Source of the DNA: Clostridiales bacterium
Lineage (GTDB): Bacteria > Bacillota > Clostridia > Oscillospirales > Ruminococcaceae
Direction of reading: 5' to 3'
Assembly (NCBI GenBank): GCA_012800685.1
Contig: JAAZIT010000106.1
Coordinates: 1 to 14,428, forward strand
DNA length: 14,428 nucleotides
Below the pieces are notes generated by a model. That model did no database searches, was not told the origin of the DNA, and was given only the letters and a program-made list of their open reading frames with translations. Every line of letters begins with the position of its first letter. Position 1 is the stretch's first letter. A program made the translations under genes and the position numbers. Shown here one piece after another: positions 1 through 7,018 of the stretch.

Positions 1-413
1 ACTTGGTTCAATTTGTGCTTAAACAAAAGGAACGATTCGGTGTTATGCCAAAACACGTTTTCTTAGACACGGACATCGCATTTTTAAGAATATGTAGAAC
101 AGTTTTCATGCAACATAATTTACCAAGCTCATTACTTAGATATGCGTTGAAAGACAAGATTAACGATAGAATTAAAGTGTTGAGTTCACTAATACATACC
201 GGCAAGTTTGTTATTGATGAAAAGCTTAAAATGGTCATACAAGCGGTTGAAGATGCAGTCTATGACTCAAAAGAACTAGAAAAAAGCGGAAAACTAGTAA
301 GACTAGACGTTCCAAGACAAAATAAGAACGAAATTAATCCGGTCGACTTTATAGACCCAATAGATTACTTAGTTAGTTGGGCAATTAGAGTGGGCAAAGG
401 ATTTGAATTCTAA
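1..413 (+). CDS. terL: Terminase large subunit, C-terminal part (5' end outside window)
   Basis: The reading frame is open from the window edge (first whole codon at 3), so only the last ~137 residues are visible. Position before the portal, and a C-terminal segment containing DFIDPIDYLVSWAIR, fit the nuclease domain of a phage packaging ATPase, where a late acidic motif (D-x-x-D followed by a hydrophobic helix) contributes to metal binding. An earlier FLDTDIAFLRIC segment also looks like the nuclease fold. The ATPase domain with Walker motifs would lie upstream. The gene ends in TAA, and its stop runs directly into the portal's ribosome-binding site (AGAGGTGA), so the two are co-transcribed. 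There is no in-frame TGA in the visible part. The family assignment rests mostly on context plus this C-terminal pattern. Confidence 0.75.
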   Translation, partial: LVQFVLKQKERFGVMPKHVFLDTDIAFLRICRTVFMQHNLPSSLLRYALKDKINDRIKVLSSLIHTGKFVIDEKLKMVIQAVEDAVYDSKELEKSGKLVRLDVPRQNKNEINPVDFIDPIDYLVSWAIRVGKGFEF

Positions 414-425
414 GAGGTGATTGCC

Positions 426-1982
426 CTGAAAGATAAACCAAATAAAATACAAAGAGCGTTCATTAAAGGGTTCGGGATTGATAAGTATCTGAGTATGTGA
501 GAGAAAAATAGGGAAGCTCGTGAGATGGCCTTGTTCGGTTCTCAAGGATACGAAGGAATAGAAAACAAATTGTGGTTTGATGGGAAAGCAGATAAGTTAG
601 AATATTTCTATAAGAATGTGTTACCCTTCTCTGCATATAACTCACAGGACAGATTCTGGCGCGCAGTTAACACTCGCATGCCGAGAGCTCATTATCCATT
701 GCCCGGTACAATAAGCCGCGCCATGGGAACTCTTTTGTTTAATCAAGTTCCTGAATTCACAGTTGATGCGGGCTCAAAAGCTCGTAATAAGGTGCTACAA
801 CAAAGATTAAATGAGATACTTGATGCAAATGATATCTTGGTTTTATTACAAACTGCGGCGGCGTATCAATCATACAGTGGACAAGTGGGTTTAAAAATTA
901 ACTATGATACTACAATTTCAGACGAACCATTAATTACTCTGTATCCAAAAGAAAGAATAGAAACTCATAAAAAATACGGTAAGGTTATATATATTGACTT
1001 TATTGATAAATATGAAGATGATTATAAATTAGTAAGTAGATATGGCCTAGGATATATTAACTATATGTTGTTTAAAGGAGACAAAAGAGTTCCACTGAAT
1101 TCTCTTGACCAAACAGCGGGTTTGGAAGATGTAGCTTTCTTTGATAAAGAAGGAAATATCCTTCCGGTTATGTTCGCGACGGTAGTTAATAACAGAGGCA
1201 TGAAAGATGATTCAGACTACAAGGGGCTTATTGATACGTTCCACGCACTAGATGAAGCCTATTCCGCACTTAACAACTACATACGTAAAACTAAACCAAA
1301 TATTTTTATTACTGAAGATATTGCTCCAAAGGACGCAAGTGGTAAAACCCTTCCATTTAATGAATTCGATAATATTATTAAAATATTAGACCAATCATTT
1401 AATACAGATGGTAGTTCAAATACAAGAATTGACAGAGATATTGTTAAATTAGAAGTACAAGGTTATATTGATGCAATCAATAAATATCGCTTAATCGCAT
1501 TAGAAACAATTGGATTGAGTCCAGCAACTCTGGGGATAGATAGCGGAGGAGCCAATCAAAGCGGCGAGGCACTAAATATACGCGAGCGTGCAAGTGGCCG
1601 CCTACGCAGTGAAAAACTTGCTAATTGGAAAGAGCAACTTGATAAGTTCTTTTATAGTGTCCTAGTGTTTGATTATGCAGTGAAGAATGCGACAGATTAT
1701 AGTAAAGGTATTTATATACTTGAACTTCCACACGACTTCAAAGTTATTAGTAATTTTGGAGAATATGTTGAAGAAACACTTAAAGATAGAAGTGAAACTT
1801 ATTTAAAATTATATGAAAAAGGATTGATTTCAATTGATTTTGCAATCACTCAAATCTTTGGAAAAGAACTATCAGAAGAAGAATTAAGAAGGCTAATTAT
1901 TGAGACCAAAACACAAAACCAAATTCCTTTAAATGAAGTTGAATTAGCGTTTGTTGAGAAAAATAAACCTAAGACATCGTAA
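426..1982 (+). CDS. Portal protein (SPP1 gp6/A118-like), read through an internal TGA
   Basis: The portal forms the dodecameric ring at one capsid vertex through which DNA is packaged and to which the tail is joined. It is recognised by position after the terminase and by a C-terminal helical region with SGEALNIRERASGRLRSEKLANWKEQLDKFF, typical of Firmicutes portals of the SPP1 gp6/A118 type. A standard-code annotation would start at ATG 525 (485 aa), but only a weak purine run precedes it. The strong GAGGTGA at 414-420 instead lies 5 nt before a CTG at 426, in the same frame, and the 33 extra codons read MKDKPNKIQRAFIKGFGIDK and onward. This requires the TGA at 498-500 (codon 25) to be sense, probably Trp. 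Total 518 aa, ending in TAA. The 3' end is duplicated 303 bp downstream. Identification is good; the CTG start is inferred from spacing. Confidence 0.8.
498..500 (+). other. In-frame TGA read as sense (probably Trp), portal codon 25
   Basis: This codon interrupts the frame between the portal's well-placed ribosome-binding site and its first ATG. The codons on both sides (ending SM before it, starting EKNREAREMALFGSQGY after it) read as one continuous amphipathic N-terminus. TGA is not used as a terminator by any gene in the window. Confidence 0.7.
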
Positions 1983-1988
1983 ACCCTT
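1954..1988 (+). repeat. Left copy of 35-bp direct repeat (portal 3' end)
   Basis: This covers the last codons and TAA of the portal. The first 20 bases (1954-1973) are identical to 2257-2276, and the next 15 match at 11 positions, including the stop codon. The right copy lies exactly 303 bp downstream. A second pair, 2109-2126 and 2322-2339 (17 of 18 identical), follows each copy in the same order. Confidence 0.85.
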
Positions 1989-2256
1989 CCATAAGGTGAT
2001 GGGCAAGCCTATAAGGTCGGTGCAGAGACCGAAAACCTGCACCATTGGTGTAAGGCTAGATTGGGAAGTACCTGAGATGGTGGAGCACCACCCACCCACT
2101 AGCCACACCTTAAACTATAGATAAAACTGCGACGCCTCTTAATAACGCGTACCAGCGCAGACACCTTCGTTCTAAGTACTGAGAACGAAGCCGTGAAATG
2201 GTGGTTCATAACCGAACTACAGGCGGCAATGATGGTTGGGCTGATTTAGCCCCCTA
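1989..2256 (+). ncRNA. Candidate structured RNA element of unknown class
   Basis: A non-coding stretch, visibly richer in GC than its neighbours, with many complementary segments: 2019-2025 with 2037-2043 (7 bp); 2047-2051 plus 2054-2059 with 2099-2104 plus 2105-2109 (11 bp with an AA bulge), enclosing 2062-2065 with 2095-2098 and 2079-2083 with 2088-2092; 2127-2131 with 2156-2160; 2165-2173 with 2182-2190 (9 bp, perfect); 2190-2193 with 2224-2227 around a small hairpin at 2203-2213; 2238-2242 with 2248-2252. No long ORF is visible, even with TGA as sense. I do not recognise the class: it lacks obvious group I or group II intron core motifs to my eye. The direct repeat around it suggests an inserted or duplicated element. 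Strand is assumed from gene direction. Confidence 0.5.
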
Positions 2257-2291
2257 TTGAGAAAAATAAACCTAAGGTATCGTAAGTCCTT
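2257..2291 (+). repeat. Right copy of 35-bp direct repeat, non-coding
   Basis: Matches 1954-1988 at 31 of 35 positions and keeps the stop codon, so it could still encode EKNKPKVS-stop, almost the same tail as the portal's EKNKPKTS. It sits immediately after the structured stretch. The remaining 2292-2345 holds the second short repeat (2322-2339) and no gene. Confidence 0.85.
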
Positions 2292-2355
2292 GGTTTTCAA
2301 AATAGCCGAACTATGTTAAAGCTTAAACTATACATAAAAATAATGAGGTGAAATT

Positions 2356-2898
2356 ATGAATGATTTTTTAAGAATTTTTTACAGCCCTAATGATGGCGGA
2401 GGCGGCGCTGGCGGAGACGGCGGCGAAGGCGGCACCGGTGAAGAAGGGGCAAAAGAACCTTTTAAAACCTTTGAATCTGAAGACGATTACAACAGAGAAA
2501 TTCGTTCTCAGAGAAGTAAAGCTAAAAAGGAGGTTTTAGACGAGTTGGGTGTTAAGTCAATCGATGAAGCAAAGACTAATTTAAGCAAGTCGGCCACTCT
2601 CGAAACAGAACTCAATGAAACTAAGTCTAAGTACCAAACACTAGAACAAGATTACCATTTATCAAAAGCAGGCGTTAAAGATGAATACAAAGAAGAAGTT
2701 ATTACATTAGCTAAGGCAAAAATGAATGATGAAACTACGTTCGACAAAGCTTTAGAAGCGGTAATACAAAAGATGCCTTTTGTAACTGGTAAAGCGTTCC
2801 AAGGACAAGTTGGCGGTGAAGGAGGCCGACACGACGAAGATGGAACTAAAACATTAACAGAACAACTTTCTAAAAAATATCCTTGGATTAAAGGATAA
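2356..2898 (+). CDS. Capsid scaffolding protein
   Basis: A 180-aa acidic, probably mostly helical protein between portal and capsid, the usual place for the scaffold that guides shell assembly and then leaves. The N-terminus (residues ~9-26) is a glycine-rich acidic linker encoded by a GC-rich GGC/GGA tract. Residues ~78-100 (LETELNETKSKYQTLEQDYHL) look coiled-coil, and an AGVKDEYKEEVITLAKAKM stretch and a following FDKALEAVIQKMPF resemble scaffold proteins of Firmicutes siphophages. The C-terminus is short and basic/aromatic (SKKYPWIKG), which could contact capsid protein. The start follows GAGGTGA by 4 nt; it ends in TAA. Function is inferred from position and composition rather than a diagnostic motif. 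Confidence 0.75.
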   Translation: MNDFLRIFYSPNDGGGGAGGDGGEGGTGEEGAKEPFKTFESEDDYNREIRSQRSKAKKEVLDELGVKSIDEAKTNLSKSATLETELNETKSKYQTLEQDYHLSKAGVKDEYKEEVITLAKAKMNDETTFDKALEAVIQKMPFVTGKAFQGQVGGEGGRHDEDGTKTLTEQLSKKYPWIKG

Positions 2899-2904
2899 TT
2901 TAAA

Positions 2905-2993
2905 CAAGTTAGGATTAAACTAAAAAATCCAAATCAAGTTAGGATTAAACTAAAAAATCCAAATCAAGTTAGGATTAAACTAAAAATCCAATA
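2905..2993 (+). repeat. Three tandem 30-bp repeats with a hairpin in each
   Basis: Copies begin at 2905, 2935 and 2965; the first two are identical over 30 bp and the third lacks one A in its A-run. Each contains GGATT and AATCC separated by about 9 bases, so each can form a 5-bp hairpin. The array fills the gap between scaffold and capsid genes and ends 8 bp before the capsid gene's GAGGTGA. Possible roles are mRNA stabilisation, partial attenuation, or a protein-binding array; sequence alone cannot decide. Confidence 0.9.
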
Positions 2994-3009
2994 ATATGAG
3001 GTGAATAAT

Positions 3010-3873
3010 ATGGCATTCAGTAACGGGTTTAACGGTGATAGCAAATCGTTAAACTACATTCTTCAAACACTAGAAGCAAAACAAGTGTTAATTCCTGGGG
3101 TTACATCTAACCCTAATCTTCAAGTTTCTGCGGGCGGTGAAGTTGCGTACTTCTACACAAGGGGTGCAAGTTCAGTAACCAGCGGCACAAACACATTAGG
3201 CTCACAAATTTCTTACACCAGCTCAGGTGTAACAAGGGTGGACGTTAGCCTAACAAACGCAATTCAAATCGGCGCGGTTATTCCTTATGTTAACTTTGCA
3301 ACTGTTGAAGCAAGCGTTATTGCTGACAAAGTTATTCAAGAATCATTAGCAGCAGCAAATACATGGAATGAAAAAGCAATTGCTTTCTTAGAAGCAAATG
3401 CAACTAATTTTTACAAAAATGCTGACGGCACAATTGTAACTACTTCAGTTTCAAACAATGCAACTTTAGCTGCAACTACTGTTTATGCAGAAATCGTAAA
3501 TATGAAAAAAGCATTTAATGTAGCAAACAAAACTAAAGGTATGAAACCAACAGCCATCATCGTTTCAGAAGCAATTAACGCACTATTACTACAGTCTGAC
3601 GAATTTATCCGCAAAGAACAAGCAGGAGATGCTACGGTTTATGAAGGAATCGTCGGTAAGGTAGCAGGTATGCCGGTTGTTGTTTCTCAAGACATGACTG
3701 AAGATATCATCATGTTAAACGCTGAAGCATTAGCTGCTCCAATTAATGTTAAGTCATTAGTAATTGCAGACGCTACGGCCGCAGGATACCCTGGTGGTGT
3801 CATTGTAGCTGGTGAAATCGGATACGGTTTCAAGATTGGCGACCCTGGCTTAATCTTAATGAGAGAAGCGTAA
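3010..3873 (+). CDS. Major capsid protein (HK97-fold)
   Basis: A 287-aa protein expected to form the icosahedral shell. It follows the scaffold gene and has the composition of HK97-fold coat proteins: an N-terminal arm (MAFSNGFNGDSKSLNYILQ), an extended beta region (GGEVAYFYTRGASSV), a long helical 'spine' around ANTWNEKAIAFLEANA, and a C-terminal beta-rich part with a GKVAGMPVVVSQDM segment typical of the axial domain near the end of these proteins. It lacks a large N-terminal delta domain, which fits use of a separate scaffold. ATG 3010 is chosen because GAGGTGA lies 5 nt upstream; the in-frame GTG at 3001 overlaps that site. It ends in TAA and is followed by a terminator-like hairpin, consistent with a separately abundant message. 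Confidence 0.85.
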   Translation: MAFSNGFNGDSKSLNYILQTLEAKQVLIPGVTSNPNLQVSAGGEVAYFYTRGASSVTSGTNTLGSQISYTSSGVTRVDVSLTNAIQIGAVIPYVNFATVEASVIADKVIQESLAAANTWNEKAIAFLEANATNFYKNADGTIVTTSVSNNATLAATTVYAEIVNMKKAFNVANKTKGMKPTAIIVSEAINALLLQSDEFIRKEQAGDATVYEGIVGKVAGMPVVVSQDMTEDIIMLNAEALAAPINVKSLVIADATAAGYPGGVIVAGEIGYGFKIGDPGLILMREA

Positions 3874-3898
3874 TCCAACTTAATAGCTTTAGAACTTA

Positions 3899-3934
3899 GG
3901 GGTGAGGTGAATTTAATCATCTCGCCCTGCTTTT
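3899..3934 (+). terminator. Terminator-like 12-bp hairpin after the capsid gene
   Basis: Positions 3899-3910 pair with 3917-3928 over 12 continuous pairs (three of them G-U) around a six-base AT loop, followed by GC and TTTT. The U-run is short, so termination may be partial. The 5' arm contains GGTGAGGTGA, a strong Shine-Dalgarno-like sequence that would be sequestered in the stem; no start codon opening a real frame follows it. Confidence 0.6.
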
Positions 3935-4062
3935 ATAAGTGTTAGGGTTAAAAAGGGCGATTATCCCTCATATAAAACGGGGGCAAGTCGCTGTTAATCA
4001 ACACTCGCTCATCCCTTCGGGACTAATTTCACCGCGTTAGGCCTCCAAACAGAAGGGTGGCG

Positions 4063-4101
4063 AGGAGAGGCGGTAAGTGGGCGAGGGCGAAGCCCGAGCC
4101 C
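4063..4101 (+). repeat. Intergenic 39-bp module, copy 1, with GA-rich hairpin
   Basis: Closely similar to 9523-9561; the stretch 4081-4101 is identical apart from its register-matched neighbours. In this copy 4077-4082 pairs with 4098-4103, then a symmetric GA/GA internal loop, then 4085-4088 with 4092-4095 closing a GAA triloop. This is ten base pairs plus tandem G-A mismatches, a very stable arrangement. No U-run follows, so it is not a simple intrinsic terminator. The rest of 3935-4062 holds smaller hairpins (for example TCCC-TTC-GGGA near 4014) and no gene. Confidence 0.75.
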
Positions 4102-4126
4102 ACAAATAAATTAAGAGGTGAAAACA

Positions 4127-4600
4127 ATGAATTTTGTGCAACCATTCGACGATGATTCTATGATTTATGACTATGATAAGCACAGATATATTCTTACCGA
4201 AGAATATGTAAGACAAATGGGTATTGATTTAAGTTTAGTTTTAAACACAGACTTTTCTCCAGTTCCTGCGAATGTTCCAGCTTTGTTTTTAGACAGGGTA
4301 TCAAAACTAGTATACTCAAATATTTACAGATATGGTCGCTCTAAAAAAGACAAAGAATATTTATTGGCTTGTAATCCCGAACTCAGAGAAGTAATTAGAG
4401 ACGCTATGTTAGAAAGAATAGCATATATAATTGATAGTGGGGATATGAGTACTAAAACGGGGGCTTTAATTCAACAAGGAACACGAATTGATGTTAAAGA
4501 CTTAGTACCAAGTGTAGAAGAAGAAGCAATCTTGAGAAGCGCTGGTCTATTACATAGAGGCGACTATCAATTTATTAAAGACGAAACACTGGTCTATTAG
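4127..4600 (+). CDS. Probable head-tail connector (adaptor-type) protein
   Basis: A 157-aa protein just after the capsid gene, where head-completion adaptors that dock under the portal are normally encoded. It is acidic and mainly helical, with a helical bundle around VPALFLDRVSKLVYSNIYRYG and PELREVIRDAMLERIAYII, the pattern of gp15/gp6-type adaptors. I see no diagnostic motif, so the role is inferred from position and predicted helicity. The start is ATG 4127, 5 nt after GAGGTGA; the in-frame GTG at 4118 lies inside that site. It ends with TAG and is followed 10 bp later by the next gene. Confidence 0.55.
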   Translation: MNFVQPFDDDSMIYDYDKHRYILTEEYVRQMGIDLSLVLNTDFSPVPANVPALFLDRVSKLVYSNIYRYGRSKKDKEYLLACNPELREVIRDAMLERIAYIIDSGDMSTKTGALIQQGTRIDVKDLVPSVEEEAILRSAGLLHRGDYQFIKDETLVY

Positions 4601-4610
4601 GGGTGATGAG

Positions 4611-4931
4611 ATGTACACTTATGACGGCGATTATCCATTAGTTGGCATATTTCTACCCGATAAAACAAACCCAAACGAAAGAATTCCATTTAGATACAAA
4701 ATGTTAGAAGATACAACGCAGTTCTTTACAGTAAACGGCGGCTTAATGGACTCTGGTGTTGCTATGTCAATAGTTACTCCTAAAAAAATAGATTATAAAG
4801 AAGGTTCAAAAATAATTATAGAAGGAATTAAATACTCTATCAGTCATGTAATGGTGAGAATCCCTGATAAGGCTGTTGGAATGACGGTTCGTAGAAAAAT
4901 TAATGCGGAATACATTATAGGGCTCGTTTAA
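4611..4931 (+). CDS. Probable head-closure (stopper-type) protein
   Basis: A 106-aa mostly beta-rich protein (alternating segments such as FRYKMLEDTTQFFTV and KIIIEGIKYSISHVMVRI). Size, position and beta content match stopper/head-closure proteins that plug the head-tail channel, though no signature residue identifies it. The phrase 'YKEGSKIIIEGIKYSI' resembles the 'on a defined quantity, must be set' strands common in these proteins, but that is impression only. Start ATG follows GGGGTGA by 4 nt. Its TAA overlaps the next gene's ATG by one base, indicating translational coupling. Confidence 0.45.
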   Translation: MYTYDGDYPLVGIFLPDKTNPNERIPFRYKMLEDTTQFFTVNGGLMDSGVAMSIVTPKKIDYKEGSKIIIEGIKYSISHVMVRIPDKAVGMTVRRKINAEYIIGLV

Positions 4932-5224
4932 TGAAAAACATTATTAGTTTAATTGAAAAAGAGTTACAAATTATTGTTAAAAGTTTGGGTGAGCAAGCAA
5001 ATGTGCCTAAAAAAACAGGTAATTTGCGCGCTTCAATTAAATACGAACGAACAAGTCCAAACAGTTTTAGAGTTTATATTGACGAAACTCAAGCGCCTTA
5101 CGCGGCGGAAGTAGAGGAAATCAAACCTTACTGGAACAGGGTGGCTATGCAATTGGCTTATAGATTAAACACGGTATTAGGTGGCAGAGGAAAAAGATAC
5201 GATACACCTGACGCCAGAAAATAA
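4931..5224 (+). CDS. HK97 gp10-like tail-completion/joining protein
   Basis: A 97-aa protein with the phrase VPKKTGNLRASIKYERT followed by APYAAEVEE. The P-x-x-T-G-x-L-R-x-S-I pattern and the following 'Y-A-x-x-V/E' are characteristic of the HK97 gp10-like family, small proteins that help complete the tail or the head-tail joint. An N-terminal helix (residues 1-25) precedes it and a basic C-terminus (GGRGKRYDTPDARK) ends it; the protein is shorter than many relatives. It is translated from ATG 4931 overlapping the upstream stop, with no strong ribosome-binding site of its own, so it is probably coupled. Confidence 0.7.
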   Translation: MKNIISLIEKELQIIVKSLGEQANVPKKTGNLRASIKYERTSPNSFRVYIDETQAPYAAEVEEIKPYWNRVAMQLAYRLNTVLGGRGKRYDTPDARK

Positions 5225-5235
5225 GAGGTGATTAT

Positions 5236-6312
5236 ATGTCTTATACAACATCAGACATACAAGAAGCATTAGAAAAACAAATTAATTATGAAGAATTAGC
5301 TCGCATTTTAGAATTAGACTTAAACAACATTGCAGAACAGGTAATAGAGGAACCTGAGAACACAATCACATTTAAAGTCTTCTTTGATAGTGGTGAATTT
5401 GAGACATGTATTTCAGATAGTTTGCCTGGAGAAGGAGAAGGTTTTCTAACAACCCCTGTTCTATTAAAATTTATTAATGGTAACTACAGCACGATGCGCG
5501 GCCCAAAATTCTTCTCAACAGTATTTAGTATTGAAGTTATAGGTTATGAAAAAGACCGCGAAAACTTAAGAAAAATATTTGAAACTTATTCTTATATGAA
5601 TCAAGGGCTTATCGATAAAGATGAATTAGGAATTTATATTACTAAGATACTTGAATTCCCATTCTTTGGTGAACCGTTTCAATTAAAAGGTGAAACGAGA
5701 TTTCAAGGTTTTATGAGACTCTTTTTGAATTACATGTATAGTGGCCAACTTGCTAATCAAATTACCACAACAATTGATGGCGATAGTGTTATACTACAAA
5801 ACCTTGTAATCAAGCGTCAACGCACACCTGACGCGGCTCAACGTAATGGTGAGGTCGAAGTTAAGGTAATTCATAAAAACCAGATACTTTCTTTTTCTGC
5901 TAGCATGCTCTATGACGGCAGCGACGCGGCTAAAAAGATTCTTCGCAATATTAAGAATTTTGGTAGCGGCCTAAACGAAGAGTTTACACTTGAAATTAGT
6001 TATCCTAATATAACAACACTTAGTGATTCAGTTTGGGAAGAAATATCTTTAACAGACCCTACGGGCATTACACTATTAGGAGTGGAAGGAACGCCTGAAG
6101 AATTATTTGGAAGTGCTAATTTATATGATGAAGGTACAGTCTGCTGTATAGAATATCCAAGCATTATGCCTGAATTTTATCGTTATTTTATTACAACAGA
6201 AAGAATCGAATCCGTCGACACAGATACGTATACTGTAGTAGTTGATGGCGGCGAAATTACTGTAATGGAAGGTGGTGTGCTTTCACTCACATTTGCCTTA
6301 GTATTGGCTTAG
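5236..6312 (+). CDS. Tail protein, possibly two-domain (terminator-like plus tube-like)
   Basis: A 358-aa acidic protein. The position after the gp10-like gene is where tail terminator and tube genes usually lie, but only one gene fills it. Residues ~1-190 contain a mixed helix/beta part (FSTVFSIEVIGYEKDRENLRKIFE), reminiscent of a terminator; residues ~195-358 are strongly beta (EVEVKVIHKNQILSFSASMLYDG, EEFTLEISYPNI) as in tube subunits, with a C-terminal TVMEGGVLSLTFALVLA. A fusion of both roles is an inference; it could equally be a single family I do not recognise. The start is ATG 5236, 4 nt after GAGGTGA; the stop is TAG, followed 10 bp later by the next gene. Confidence 0.5.
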   Translation: MSYTTSDIQEALEKQINYEELARILELDLNNIAEQVIEEPENTITFKVFFDSGEFETCISDSLPGEGEGFLTTPVLLKFINGNYSTMRGPKFFSTVFSIEVIGYEKDRENLRKIFETYSYMNQGLIDKDELGIYITKILEFPFFGEPFQLKGETRFQGFMRLFLNYMYSGQLANQITTTIDGDSVILQNLVIKRQRTPDAAQRNGEVEVKVIHKNQILSFSASMLYDGSDAAKKILRNIKNFGSGLNEEFTLEISYPNITTLSDSVWEEISLTDPTGITLLGVEGTPEELFGSANLYDEGTVCCIEYPSIMPEFYRYFITTERIESVDTDTYTVVVDGGEITVMEGGVLSLTFALVLA

Positions 6313-6322
6313 AGGTGATATT

Positions 6323-7018
6323 ATGTCAACACAACGTTTTGTAATTGATATTAATATCAACGGAGCTGGTGGACAAGGAACAGGTAGAGGACAAGGTGAA
6401 GCCGGTTACGGTTATTTCCCAATTGGAGATTTTAGTAAAAGACAATTTAATTTAGCTAATAAAGCCGAAACAATAGCACAGCGAGGTATAAATGAGTATT
6501 TTGGGTCAAATAGTGGTGTTTATGCATCTGGAGACCCAGATATGTTAAAAAGGACATCCCAAGGATTTTTTAAATCACAATATAGCGCTGGGGTTTATAT
6601 TTTTGACCAGGAAAAGAACTATTTTACCGTTAGTGATATTAATTTTAGTTCTTTCAAAGGAAGTAAATTAGATGTTCATTTTACTGAAAATAAAGCTCGT
6701 TATCAAGCTCTTGGAGCTATGGTAACTCGTCAGACAGCTGCAGCTTTAATTGACCATCGTCAACATACAAGCGGAGATGCTTATGTAAACGCTCAATTAG
6801 ATAATCAAATGAAACTTATTAGTTATGGTGCTCTGATTGCTGGTAGTGGTCCTTTGGCGGGTTTTGTAGCCGCAGGTTTAGTTATCAATGAAGGAATTAG
6901 TGCAATTTCTCAGGTTGCTAAATATAATTATGACCGTAAACTTGAGCGTCAACAGATTTCAAATATACAAGTCGTAGCAGGAGACATAAGTTACGGTAGA
7001 AATAGAGGTAGCCTATAA
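6323..7018 (+). CDS. Small tail protein with hydrophobic helix; candidate tape measure
   Basis: A 231-aa protein of unknown family lying where the tape-measure gene would be. The N-terminus has a short beta start (QRFVIDININ) and a glycine-rich linker (GAGGQGTGRGQGEAGYG). Residues ~163-196 form a hydrophobic, Gly/Ala-rich segment (LISYGALIAGSGPLAGFVAA and on), long enough to cross a membrane. The C-terminus is basic (RNRGSL). Tape measures often carry such hydrophobic stretches for DNA ejection, but are usually far longer. It may therefore be a very short tape measure or an ejected/pore protein of a short-tailed virion. Start 4 nt after GAGGTGA; the TAA overlaps the next ATG by one base. Confidence 0.45.
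   Translation: MSTQRFVIDININGAGGQGTGRGQGEAGYGYFPIGDFSKRQFNLANKAETIAQRGINEYFGSNSGVYASGDPDMLKRTSQGFFKSQYSAGVYIFDQEKNYFTVSDINFSSFKGSKLDVHFTENKARYQALGAMVTRQTAAALIDHRQHTSGDAYVNAQLDNQMKLISYGALIAGSGPLAGFVAAGLVINEGISAISQVAKYNYDRKLERQQISNIQVVAGDISYGRNRGSL

Noticed and set aside
525..527. ATG 525 as the portal start
   Set aside because: Only a weak purine run precedes it, while GAGGTGA at 414-420 is correctly spaced for an upstream start in the same frame once TGA is sense.
2190..2227. tRNA with a CAT anticodon (GGTTCATAACC hairpin)
   Set aside because: The surrounding sequence does not give a 7-bp acceptor stem, D arm and T arm in tRNA spacing.
1989..2256. Group I or group II intron
   Set aside because: I could not find the group I P7/S-type core or a group II domain V; kept only as one possibility for a covariance-model search.
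1954..2291. Diversity-generating retroelement template/variable repeat pair
   Set aside because: The repeat is only 35 bp, differences are not confined to adenines, the target is a portal, and no reverse transcriptase is in view.
2290..2317. Promoter TTGGTT-16-TATGTT before the scaffold gene
   Set aside because: Poor match in both boxes in an AT-rich stretch; not strong enough to report.
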